From Paracoccaceae bacterium (GTDB taxonomy: Bacteria > Pseudomonadota > Alphaproteobacteria > Rhodobacterales > Rhodobacteraceae): a DNA stretch of 64,000 nucleotides. The stretch covers positions 55,910-119,909 of the forward strand of contig JAFWNM010000043.1 of assembly GCA_017510335.1 (NCBI GenBank), given 5' to 3'. Positions 8,043 through 15,968 of this stretch are shown here, one piece after another; within the stretch, counting starts at the first letter, position 1, and each line of letters opens with the position of its first letter. The notes beneath the pieces are model-generated. The model did not search any database and was not told the DNA's origin. It saw only the letters and a list, made by a program, of their open reading frames with translations. The position numbers and the translations under genes were made by a program.

Positions 8043-9416
8043 ATGTCCCTATCTTCTCCCAACATCATTCATGAACCCGCCCGCGAAGTGCCTGTTTTCG
8101 GTGACTACGAGGTTGTTGTGGCCGGTGGCGGCCCTGCGGGAATTGCAGCTGCGCTGGCGGCTGGTCGTGCAGGCCGCAAGACCATTCTGATAGAACGATA
8201 CGGGTTTCTGGGCGGCGCAGGCACTGCCGCAGGCCTGTCCACATTTTGCGGCCTTCATTCCAATGTGCGCGGGGAACATGTGCGCACAACGCGCGGGGTG
8301 GCTGACGATATTCTGGGCGAACTGCACGCGATGGAGGGGCTGAATGCCCCGCATCTGTCGGTCCAGCAACGCATTCAGGCGCAGGCCTATGACATTTCCG
8401 CCTACAAGATTGCCGCCGACAAGCTTTTGCTCGCAGCCGGGGTGACCATTTTGTATCATGCCTATGTTGCGGCACTGGTCATGGAAGACCGGCACATCGC
8501 CGCTGTCTTTGTTGAAACGAAAGAAGGCCGCAGGGCCATTCGCGGATCAATTTTCGTGGATGGAACTGGCGACGGTGATCTGGCGGCCTGGGCGGGCGCA
8601 CCCTATGAAGTCGGTGACGGGCAGGGCGATATGCTGTATCCGACGACGATGTATCGGATAAACGGGGTGGACCCGGCGGCGGCTGGCAGGGCATGGGAAG
8701 ACATTCCCCGCCTGATGGCAGAGGAGGAGGCCCGCACCGGCATTGATTTTCCGCGCAAAAAGCCCATTGTGCGCCCGCAGCGCAACCCGATCGAATGGCG
8801 CGCCAACCTGACACAGATTCGCAACACCGAAGGCGGGCCAGTCAACGGGCTGGATGCACGGCAACTTAGCCATGGCGAGATCGAGGGCCGCAAGCAATGC
8901 TGGGACACCTTCCGCTTCATCAAGAAGGTCACGCCCGGCTTCTCGAATGCGTATATCGTGGAAATCGCCCCGCAGATCGGCATTCGTGAAACCCGGCGCG
9001 TTCTTGGGCCGTATCTGCTTTCGGAACACGATATTCTGGGCTGTGCGGATTTCAGTGATTCCATTGGCGTGAATGGTTGGCCCGTTGAGGCGCATGTGTC
9101 CGGCGACGTGGTGTTCAAGTTCACCGGCGAAGGCAGTCGCGGCTATAACCAGATTCCGTATCGTATTTTGCTGCCCCAAGGGGTGGGGAACCTGCTGGTT
9201 GCAGGTCGCTGCGCCTCCATGACGCATGAAGGGCAATCCTCGGCGCGGGTGACGGGACCATGCTTCATCATGGGCGAGGCTGCGGGCGTGGCCGCAGACC
9301 TGGCGCTGGGCGGCAGCATCGCGCCCGCCGATGTCGACATCGCGGCCTTGCAAAAACGCCTTTCTGATGGCGGTGTCTTTCTGGGGGATGAAACCCGTTT
9401 GGAGATGGTTGCGTGA
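8043..9416 (+). CDS. FAD-dependent oxidoreductase (FAD_oxidored / GidA-like Rossmann flavoprotein)
   Basis: This protein of about 457 residues has an N-terminal dinucleotide-binding fold: VVVAGGGPAGIAAALAAGRA at about residues 24-43, then TILIERYGFLGG with the ribose-binding glutamate near 51. A second flavin motif, GDGDLAAWAGAP, lies in the middle, and a C-terminal GEAAG segment closes the FAD site. This pattern belongs to the FAD_oxidored family (PF12831 as recalled), whose members are often in catabolic operons but rarely have a known reaction. ATG 8043 is preferred over GTG 8037 because AGGAG at 8033-8037 is correctly placed. Its stop overlaps the next start (GTGA). It is not a ferredoxin reductase by motif. 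Confidence 0.85.
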   Translation: MSLSSPNIIHEPAREVPVFGDYEVVVAGGGPAGIAAALAAGRAGRKTILIERYGFLGGAGTAAGLSTFCGLHSNVRGEHVRTTRGVADDILGELHAMEGLNAPHLSVQQRIQAQAYDISAYKIAADKLLLAAGVTILYHAYVAALVMEDRHIAAVFVETKEGRRAIRGSIFVDGTGDGDLAAWAGAPYEVGDGQGDMLYPTTMYRINGVDPAAAGRAWEDIPRLMAEEEARTGIDFPRKKPIVRPQRNPIEWRANLTQIRNTEGGPVNGLDARQLSHGEIEGRKQCWDTFRFIKKVTPGFSNAYIVEIAPQIGIRETRRVLGPYLLSEHDILGCADFSDSIGVNGWPVEAHVSGDVVFKFTGEGSRGYNQIPYRILLPQGVGNLLVAGRCASMTHEGQSSARVTGPCFIMGEAAGVAADLALGGSIAPADVDIAALQKRLSDGGVFLGDETRLEMVA

Positions 9417-11107
9417 CAGACAACAAGAAGACCACCTGGCGTTCAAACCTGCCGGAAGGCACACCCCTTTGGGCCGGACGGCGCGCGCATTGGGCCGCTT
9501 TGGGACTAAGCGCCGAGGATATGGCCAAGCCCAAGATCGCCATTGTCAATTCGTCGTCCAAACTGGCGATCTGCTTTTCGCACCTGGACGAGGTGGCCGC
9601 CGAAGTGGCCAGCGCCATCCGGGACGCGGGCGCGGTCCCGTTCGAAGTGCGCACAACCGCGCCATCGGATTTCATGACATCGGCGGCAAAAGGCGGGGCG
9701 TATATCCTGCCAGCGCGCGACCTGATTGCACATGACATCGAAGCACAGGTGGAAGGGGCGTTGCTGGATGGAATGATCTGTCTGGCTAGCTGTGACAAAA
9801 CCGCGCCGGGGCAATTGATGGCCGCAGCGCGCCTGAATATACCCACGATCCTTGCATCTGGCGGGTATCAGGCCAGCGGTGAATGGCAAGGCCGCCATGT
9901 CGACATCGAAGATGTGTTTCTGCATTCGACCGATGTTGCCGCAGGCCGCATGAGTGTGGAAGACTTGGGTCAGATGGCCGACCGTGCCATCCGCAGCCCC
10001 GGTGTTTGTGCAGGCATGGGCACGGCGAATTCCATGCATATCGTGGCCGAAGCCCTTGGCATGATGCTGCCCGGCCATACCCCGGTGCGCGCCAATAGCG
10101 AAAAGATGTTTGCCAATGTCCGCGCCGCCGCCGCGCGGATTGTGCAAATGGTCCATGAAGACCTGAAGCCGCGTGATATCCTGACCGAAGCCGCTTTTGA
10201 AAATGCAGTGAAAGCGACACTGGCGATTTCAGGGTCGATCAACTGCGTCAAGCATTTGCAGGCCATTGCCAATGAAGCGGGCGTGTCCATTGAAATCGGG
10301 CCTATGTTCCGCCGTTTCGGGGCTGACGCACCGATGCTGACAGATGTGCGCCCGAATGGCGAAACCCTGACCGAAACCTTCGAGGATGCAGGCGGCGGCG
10401 CGGGTATCCTGCGCAGGCTGGCCCCTGTTCTGCGCCATGAAGCGCGGTCTGTGGCGGGCCGCAGCATGGCCGAAATTGTGGCAGACACACCAGACCCTGA
10501 TGGTGCCGTCATCCGGCCGCTGGACAACCCGCTGTCACAACGTCCCGCGCTGACCTATGTGGCAGGGTCGCTACTGCCCGGTGGCGGGATCATCCGCATG
10601 GGGGCGGTAAAAATGCGCACGACACGCCATCGCGGCCCCGCGCGCATCTTCCACAGTCGTGATGACGCTGTTGCCGGAATAAACGCCGACATTGTCCAGA
10701 AAGGCGAAGTTGTTGTGCTGCGCGGTATTGGCGTGGTGGGCGGCCCCGGCATGGCGCTGACATCTGCGGTGGTGTTCGCGCTGAAAAGCAAGGGACTGAT
10801 TGATGATGTGGCGGTCATTACCGAAGGGCAGGTGTCGGGTCTTGTCAATCAGGGGCTGGTTGTGGGCGAAGCCTCGCCCGAGGCGGCCTCGGGCGGGCCG
10901 ATCGCGCTGCTGAAGGATGGCGACACCATCTTGATTGACGCTTTGGAAGGTGTCGTCGATCTGGAGGTTCCAAGCGAAGAACTGGCGCGCCGTGCGGCTG
11001 CTGGTGAAGGGTTCCAGATGACCGGCAAGGCGACTGGTTTTCTTGGGGTCTACCGCGCCACTGTGCGGCCCGTGCATGAAGGTGCGACCATGGACCGGGA
11101 GGATTAG
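9413..11107 (+). CDS. IlvD/Edd-family Fe-S dehydratase (dihydroxy-acid or sugar-acid dehydratase-like)
   Basis: This 564-residue protein belongs to the dihydroxy-acid dehydratase/6-phosphogluconate dehydratase family. The three candidate cluster cysteines are present: C54 (AICFSHL), C127 (ASCDKT, where CDK also supplies metal ligands) and C199 (GVCAGMGTANSM). The segment SGSINCVKHLQAIA replaces the family's GGSTN...LHLLAIA, keeping the serine but not the asparagine-leucine pattern. The cysteine spacing resembles the pentonate dehydratase branch more than biosynthetic IlvD. The start is GTG at 9413, overlapping the previous stop. The catabolic context argues against a role in branched-chain amino acid synthesis. 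The true substrate is unknown. Confidence 0.85.
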   Translation: MTDNKKTTWRSNLPEGTPLWAGRRAHWAALGLSAEDMAKPKIAIVNSSSKLAICFSHLDEVAAEVASAIRDAGAVPFEVRTTAPSDFMTSAAKGGAYILPARDLIAHDIEAQVEGALLDGMICLASCDKTAPGQLMAAARLNIPTILASGGYQASGEWQGRHVDIEDVFLHSTDVAAGRMSVEDLGQMADRAIRSPGVCAGMGTANSMHIVAEALGMMLPGHTPVRANSEKMFANVRAAAARIVQMVHEDLKPRDILTEAAFENAVKATLAISGSINCVKHLQAIANEAGVSIEIGPMFRRFGADAPMLTDVRPNGETLTETFEDAGGGAGILRRLAPVLRHEARSVAGRSMAEIVADTPDPDGAVIRPLDNPLSQRPALTYVAGSLLPGGGIIRMGAVKMRTTRHRGPARIFHSRDDAVAGINADIVQKGEVVVLRGIGVVGGPGMALTSAVVFALKSKGLIDDVAVITEGQVSGLVNQGLVVGEASPEAASGGPIALLKDGDTILIDALEGVVDLEVPSEELARRAAAGEGFQMTGKATGFLGVYRATVRPVHEGATMDRED

Positions 11108-11188
11108 CCAGTCATGGCGTATCCCGCGGCAATTGTTCCGAAACAAGACAGGCGATCCGCCGCAAGCGCGGCGGATCAGGGGCTATGG

Positions 11189-11665
11189 TCAGGGTATGAA
11201 CCGGCTGCCCATACGGTCCGCCCAAAGCGCCACGATGGCGTCAAGGCCGCTTGGTTGTTTTTCAAACACCAATGCGTCCGGCCCGACCGCCACCCCGGGT
11301 TGGCGCGACCGCGCCCAGATATGCGCCACAGGTTCCAGCCAGCTTGTGTCGTCCAGTGTTCCACCCCGGATATGGCAAAATTCGGCATTTGGGCGTGTGT
11401 GCCAGATGCGGGTCGCGCAGACCGGGCAGAAGGTAACTTCAGTCGTTGTTCCGGCATCGGTTATGCGCGCCCAGTGCCCCAGCGTTCCGCGAACCTGCAC
11501 ATCCGCACGTCGCACCCGAAGCGATTCCCCGAAGGCACTGCCAGAGGCGCGCTGACACTGCGTGCAATGGCACCAGTAATAGGCGACAGGCGCGCTTGTG
11601 ATGCTGTAGCGCACGGCGCCGCACTGGCAGCCACCGTTCAAAGGCAGGGCAATCTTTTCGGACAT
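11189..11665 (-). CDS. GFA/CENP-V-fold zinc protein (formaldehyde-activating-like)
   Basis: This protein of about 158 residues has the zinc-binding pattern of the GFA family: GGCQCG (C13, C15), CHCTQC (C32, C34, C37) and FCPVC (C80, C83). Members are often called glutathione-dependent formaldehyde-activating enzymes, but the function of most is unproven. ATG 11665 has AAGGAA upstream and makes the N-terminus match the family; the frame extends a little further upstream. It is the only leftward gene inside the rightward catabolic run, divergent from the first amidohydrolase. If the P450 does release formaldehyde, a glutathione-adduct-handling protein would fit, but that is inference. Confidence 0.85.
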   Translation of the reverse strand: MSEKIALPLNGGCQCGAVRYSITSAPVAYYWCHCTQCQRASGSAFGESLRVRRADVQVRGTLGHWARITDAGTTTEVTFCPVCATRIWHTRPNAEFCHIRGGTLDDTSWLEPVAHIWARSRQPGVAVGPDALVFEKQPSGLDAIVALWADRMGSRFIP

Positions 11666-11736
11666 CGGGGCAATTCCTTGGTTGTTCGGTCCCTTCAAGG
11701 CTACCAGTCCAGACCGGCGCTGAGAATTTCAAACCC

Positions 11737-11752
11737 TGTTATGCGCATAACA
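11737..11752. promoter_or_regulatory. Perfect 16-bp palindrome in the GFA/amidohydrolase intergenic region (operator candidate)
   Basis: TGTTATGCGCATAACA is a perfect 16-bp palindrome placed 44 bp before the first amidohydrolase start and 72 bp before the divergent GFA start. Its form resembles sites of dimeric repressors (GntR-type) or LysR-type T-N11-A motifs. It suggests that the amidohydrolase-Rieske genes have their own regulated promoter. No copy was noticed near the P450/LysR junction. Confidence 0.5.
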
Positions 11753-11795
11753 AACAGGCCCGCAATGCTGGCCAATCTCTTGTGCAGGAGTTGAC

Positions 11796-12869
11796 ATGAA
11801 AGATGCCCCGCCCCGCGATACCGCTGCGATTTCGGGCCTGATCGACGCCGATATTCATCCGCGCAATCCGCAGCGGCATGATCTGGCACCGCATGCGTCC
11901 GCCTATTGGGCGGAAATGTTCGAATACCGCAGCATTGACCGCCTTGAAATGATGTCCCAGCCGCAATCCATAGGGTTGAACCAGCATGCGGAGGGGGCGC
12001 AGGCAAATGCGACACCACAAGATATTGCGCGCCTGCATCTGGACCCACAGGGCATTTCAGCCGGAATTCTGAATGTGATGTCAGGGGCGCATGCAGCATA
12101 TGACCCTTATCTGGCGGCTGCGCTGTGCGAAGCGACCAACCGCTGGCTGGCCGCTGACTGGTTGGGCCAGGACTCGCGCTTGCATGCAGCCGCGCTTGTG
12201 CCGTTTGTAAACCCTGATGCGGCGGTGCAGGAAATCAACCGCCTTGCACCGGACCGGCGGTTTGTTTCCGTGCTGACCCCCCTGATGGGGGAAAAGCCGC
12301 TTGGCCGGCGGGAATACTGGCCGATCTATCGCGCCATGACAGAGCATGGCTTTGCACTGGCCATCCACCCCGGGTCCATCTATCGGCATGCGCCCACGCA
12401 ATCGGGGTTTCTGTCCTACCGGGTCGAAGAAGCAGCGCTTGCACCGCAAGCCTTCGCCAGTCAGCTCGCAAGTCTGGTGGCAGAAGGGGTTTTCACAGAA
12501 TTTCCCGATTTGCGGGTCGTGTTGCTGGATAGCGGCTTAAGCTGGCTGCCCGCGCTGATGTGGCGGATGACAAAAGACTGGAAAGGCATACGTCTGGAAG
12601 TGCCGTGGATCAAGGAAGCCCCGTCAGACATTATTACCCGTCATGTGCGGATGGGCACACAGGCCGCCGACCTACCGCAAGATGCAGACCAGATTGCCCG
12701 TGTTCTTGGACAGTTTGATGCCGCCAACATGCTGATCCATGCCTCGGACTTTCCCAGACCGCACGCCACTGGCGCCGGGGTGCCCGACTGGCTGCCGCAG
12801 CCGCTGCATGCAGCTGTTGCGCGTGACACGGCCCGCGCCACCTTTGTCCGACTGGAGGGATTGGAATGA
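11796..12869 (+). CDS. Amidohydrolase-2 family metal enzyme (ACMSD/LigW-like), copy 1
   Basis: This 357-residue protein belongs to the amidohydrolase family 2 group, TIM-barrel metal enzymes that include decarboxylases, hydratases and hydrolases of aromatic-pathway intermediates. Candidate metal ligands are the DADIH motif (D19, H21), H192 in AIHPG and D319 in ASDFP. GCAGGAG lies upstream of the ATG. Its stop overlaps the start of a second, longer family member (ATGA), suggesting paired expression and possibly a heteromeric enzyme or two consecutive steps. It is shorter and more divergent than copy 2. The reaction cannot be assigned from sequence. Confidence 0.87.
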   Translation: MKDAPPRDTAAISGLIDADIHPRNPQRHDLAPHASAYWAEMFEYRSIDRLEMMSQPQSIGLNQHAEGAQANATPQDIARLHLDPQGISAGILNVMSGAHAAYDPYLAAALCEATNRWLAADWLGQDSRLHAAALVPFVNPDAAVQEINRLAPDRRFVSVLTPLMGEKPLGRREYWPIYRAMTEHGFALAIHPGSIYRHAPTQSGFLSYRVEEAALAPQAFASQLASLVAEGVFTEFPDLRVVLLDSGLSWLPALMWRMTKDWKGIRLEVPWIKEAPSDIITRHVRMGTQAADLPQDADQIARVLGQFDAANMLIHASDFPRPHATGAGVPDWLPQPLHAAVARDTARATFVRLEGLE

Positions 12870-13999
12870 CCCAGGAATTGCTTGCAAAAGCCAAGGGTGC
12901 AACCGATGACCGCGCCCGCACCATGATTGTCGATTGCGATATTCATCCGGCCTATACATCACAGGCGGAAATGCTGTCCTACCTGCCGCTGCGCTGGCGA
13001 CAGCATGTTCAGGAATTCGGGTTGTTTTCCGCAAATCCCTTGATGGGGGCGCTGCCTTACCCGCGCATGAATCACGGAATGCGCCGCGATTCCTACCCGG
13101 CGGCGGGTGGCCCGCCTGCGTCCGATCTGGCTTTTTTGCAAGAACAGCTTCTGGACGCGCATGGTATTGAATACGGCATTCTGCAACCGCTTAGCCCCGG
13201 CCATCTGATGTCCAACACGGCGCTGGGCGTGGCACTTTGTGCCGGAACCAATGACTGGCAGATCGACAAATGGACCGGCCCAGAGCCACGTTTGAAAGGG
13301 TCGCTTTCGGTCATGCAAGAAGATGCGCAAGCGTCGGTGACCGAAATACAGGCGCGCGCCAATGACCGGCGTTTTGTGCAGGTGGCCATCAGCCCGCGCA
13401 CGCTGGAACCCGCCGGACGTCAGCGATACTGGCCAATCTACGAAGCAGCGGCGCATTATGACCTGCCTGTTGCCATGCATTCGGCGGCCTTCGGCAGTCG
13501 CGCCAACACCGGGTCTGGTTGGGCATCGTTCTATATCGAAGAACATTTTGCCTTCTCGCATGCTGCGCAAACAGCTTTGGTCAGCATGATTTTCGAAGGC
13601 GTTTTTGACGCCTTTCCACACCTGAAAGTCGTGTTGGTCGAAGGCGGTTTTGCGTGGTTTCCCGCAATGGTCTGGCGGCTTGACCGCGAATGGGAACGCC
13701 ACAGGCGCGAGGTTCCACATCTCAAGCGCCGCCCTTCGGAATACATCCGCGACCATGTCTGGCTGACGACACAACCGGTTGAGGAACCGCCGCTATCTTC
13801 GCAACTTGATGACATTCTGCGCTGGGTGGGCATGGACAGGCTTCTGTTTTCGACGGATTATCCGCATTGGGATTTTGATCATCCCGATTACGCGTTTCGC
13901 CTGCCACTTTCGCCGGGGGACCGCGCCCTGTTGCTGCGCGAGAATGCTGTCAAACTGTTCCGGCTGGACGGGGCATCCGTTGAAAGGAGGGGCGCATGA
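12866..13999 (+). CDS. Amidohydrolase-2 family metal enzyme (ACMSD/LigW-like), copy 2
   Basis: This 377-residue protein is a second amidohydrolase-2 family member, with DCDIHP (D25, H27), H205 in AMHSAAFG and D331 in STDYPHWD as the expected metal and catalytic residues. The STDYPH motif is the common form in this family, which makes copy 2 the more canonical enzyme of the pair. A family-typical EGGFAWFPAMVWRLD block lies near 259-273. It overlaps copy 1 by 4 bp and the Rieske gene by 4 bp, so three genes are translationally coupled. Candidate reactions are non-oxidative decarboxylation or hydrolysis of a ring-cleavage product; none is proven. Confidence 0.9.
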   Translation: MTQELLAKAKGATDDRARTMIVDCDIHPAYTSQAEMLSYLPLRWRQHVQEFGLFSANPLMGALPYPRMNHGMRRDSYPAAGGPPASDLAFLQEQLLDAHGIEYGILQPLSPGHLMSNTALGVALCAGTNDWQIDKWTGPEPRLKGSLSVMQEDAQASVTEIQARANDRRFVQVAISPRTLEPAGRQRYWPIYEAAAHYDLPVAMHSAAFGSRANTGSGWASFYIEEHFAFSHAAQTALVSMIFEGVFDAFPHLKVVLVEGGFAWFPAMVWRLDREWERHRREVPHLKRRPSEYIRDHVWLTTQPVEEPPLSSQLDDILRWVGMDRLLFSTDYPHWDFDHPDYAFRLPLSPGDRALLLRENAVKLFRLDGASVERRGA

Positions 14000-14409
14000 C
14001 AGACCATGTGGTATGTGCCCTGTCGGAACTGCCGCCCGGCAAAGCGAAGCGTGTCATGATCGGCACCCGCGCGATTGCGGTTTTCAATGTTGATGGCAAG
14101 CTTTCCGCCATAGCAGACCGCTGCCCGCACGAAGGCGCGAGCCTCTCTCAGGGGCAGGTCGGTGGTGTCATCGTGTCGGACAGGCCCGGGGAATACCGTG
14201 TCAGAACGGATATGAAAATGGTCCGCTGCCCCTGGCATGGATGGGAGTTCGACATGGACACCGGCAAGTCATGGTGTGACCCGGCCCGCATGAAAACCCG
14301 TAGCTTCGGTGTAAAGATATGCCCCGGCGCCACGCTGGAAGAAGGGTCCTACAGCCTGGAGGTGTTTTCTGTTTCCCTTCAGGATGAATATGTCGTGGTG
14401 ACGGTCTGA
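13996..14409 (+). CDS. Rieske [2Fe-2S] ferredoxin-like protein
   Basis: This 137-residue soluble protein has a single Rieske domain. The cluster ligands are C43/H45 in RCPHEG and C78/H81 in RCPWHGWEF. An insertion of about 15 residues (VIVSDRPGEYRVRTD) separates the two halves. There is no membrane segment and no catalytic oxygenase domain, so it acts as an electron carrier or as a component of an oxygenase. AAAGGAGG precedes the ATG. It is the last gene of the rightward catabolic run. It may donate electrons to the P450 or to an oxygenase elsewhere; CYP199 enzymes are known to use a different, non-Rieske [2Fe-2S] ferredoxin, so the pairing is only a hypothesis. Confidence 0.92.
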   Translation: MTDHVVCALSELPPGKAKRVMIGTRAIAVFNVDGKLSAIADRCPHEGASLSQGQVGGVIVSDRPGEYRVRTDMKMVRCPWHGWEFDMDTGKSWCDPARMKTRSFGVKICPGATLEEGSYSLEVFSVSLQDEYVVVTV

Positions 14410-14829
14410 GTGCACAACTCCGGCAGCACAATCCGGTTCAGATCCCGCCTTGTGAGCAATTAGATCTAGACCACAGTGTTTGCGGCGCCAGAGGGTGAAG
14501 ACTCTGGCGGCCAGCAAGCGTGCTTGCCTTGCCCAAAAGGTTTGCAGGCTTACGACCAGATGACCCCGTCCTTGTGCGGTCGCTTTGCTTTCATCACAAC
14601 CGCCTGTAAGGTCAGCAAGTTGGTCTTTGATGGTGATGATTGCGGGGTAACAGCGGCGAAACCACCATATTCTTCCCCGTCTTGATAGGTAGGCAATGCG
14701 TCCCATTCTCTGGCACCGGCCTATTAGACACAGCAAAAACCACGCCATTGGGCACCGAGGGCAGAGCCACATCAGCGGCACGGGGCAAACTTGCCAAGCC
14801 ATTGATGTACCAAAAAACTTTTAGATTTT
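14410..14829. other. Gene-poor stretch between the catabolic cluster and tRNA-Asn
   Basis: No coding sequence in this 420-bp stretch convinced me. It holds two adjacent hairpins just after the Rieske gene: CGCCAGAG/CTCTGGCG arms at 14486-14509 and GCAAGC/GCTTGC at 14514-14527. They could end the operon transcript although no clear T-run follows. The remainder reads open in several frames without family resemblance and may be decayed mobile-element sequence. It lies directly 3' of tRNA-Asn, a common position for island remnants. Confidence 0.5.
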
Positions 14830-14904
14830 TGGCTCCGGCGGTAGGGATCGAACCTACGACCAATTGATTAACAGTCAACTGCTCTACCGCTGAGCTACGC
14901 CGGA
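14830..14904 (-). tRNA. tRNA-Asn (anticodon GTT)
   Basis: Read on the minus strand, the 75-nt sequence starts TCCGGCGTAGCTCAG and ends CGCCGGAGCCA with an encoded CCA. The acceptor stem pairs TCCGGC with GCCGGA. The anticodon loop CTGTTAA carries GTT and the T-arm contains GGTTCGATCC. The 3' end faces the catabolic cluster, so if that cluster is an island this gene is the natural integration site. No duplicated tRNA 3' end was noticed in the window. Confidence 0.97.
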
Positions 14905-14961
14905 ACACAACGCTCCTATAGCAACCGTTTTCGGGGACGTCCAGACCCAAATCACACAAAA

Positions 14962-15852
14962 TCACCGGGCTTTGGCTGCGAGAGTGTAGCGGGCATCCGG
15001 GGAGGGGGTGGGCGTTGCGATGACCTGTCCGTTTTCCCATAGGTTTATCAGATGTGCATGCACGTTTCGTGCCGCTGCAGCGTGAAGGCCGGGTGCCACA
15101 TTCGCGTAAACATGCGCCACCAGTTGGGGGATTGTACCGATCCCGCCAGCAAGATGGGACAGTATGGCAGCTTCACGTTGGTGCCTGTGATCGCGCAGCG
15201 CGCGCAGCCGTGCCACTGGCGTGTCGATTGCTGCGCCATGTCCGGGGTGCAAGCGCCGCGCGTCCAGCGCTTCGATCTTGTCCAGTGATCGCATATACGC
15301 CCCCAGATCGCCATCGGGGGGGGACACAAGCGATGTGGTCCAGTCAAGCACATGATCCCCGCAAAACACGGCCCCGCGCCATTCAAAACACATGTGATTC
15401 GCCATATGACCCGGTGTCCAGATGGCGCGCATGGTTTCGGACCCGAACGCAAGGATGTCGCCATCACCAAGGCATTGATCGGGTTTGAAATCATGGTCCA
15501 CACCTTCGCCGCCGCCTGAAATGCCGTCTTTGGCCAAGTCTGACATAAGCGCGGATCGCCCGGCCTGACTGTCCCCGAATGCCATGATCCGCGCGCCTGT
15601 CAGCTGCGCAAGCGGCCGTGCAAGGGGGGAATGGTCCAGATGGCTATGGGTAACGACAATACACTCGACATGGTCGCTGCGGTCCAGTGCGCGCATGATC
15701 GCATGCAGGTGGGTGTTGTCCAGCGGGCCGGGGTCTATAATGCACACAGCACCACGCCCTAGGATATAGGTATTGGTGCCCTGGCCGGTCATTGGGGACG
15801 GGTTGGGCGCGCGGATCAGGCGCAGGTCGGGTTCGGGCATGGTAAAGGGCAT
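14962..15852 (-). CDS. MBL-fold metallohydrolase (LACTB2-like)
   Basis: This 296-residue protein is a metallo-beta-lactamase-fold hydrolase. The metal motif THSHLDHSP gives H69, H71, D73 and H74. Further ligands appear in TPGHMANH, CGDHVL and LHPGHG, so the binuclear zinc site looks complete. The C-terminal part after about residue 215 resembles the small helical domain of LACTB2-type enzymes (putative endoribonucleases or thioester hydrolases). It is flanked by tRNA-Asn and a divergent sensor kinase, so context gives no substrate. Family call is secure, function open. Confidence 0.92.
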   Translation of the reverse strand: MPFTMPEPDLRLIRAPNPSPMTGQGTNTYILGRGAVCIIDPGPLDNTHLHAIMRALDRSDHVECIVVTHSHLDHSPLARPLAQLTGARIMAFGDSQAGRSALMSDLAKDGISGGGEGVDHDFKPDQCLGDGDILAFGSETMRAIWTPGHMANHMCFEWRGAVFCGDHVLDWTTSLVSPPDGDLGAYMRSLDKIEALDARRLHPGHGAAIDTPVARLRALRDHRHQREAAILSHLAGGIGTIPQLVAHVYANVAPGLHAAAARNVHAHLINLWENGQVIATPTPSPDARYTLAAKAR

Positions 15853-15968
15853 GATGCAAGCTTTATGAAGACTGGGGGTGAAACGTCAATCTTGGCCGTC
15901 TTTTACATGCGACCCGAAGATCGAAAAAGCCTATCACATTTTCCTTGAACTGCTTTAGGATGCCAGAC

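Noticed and set aside
14410-14829. Transposase or integrase remnant next to tRNA-Asn
   Set aside because: Several frames are open but none shows a recognisable transposase or tyrosine-recombinase motif, so the stretch is described without a name.
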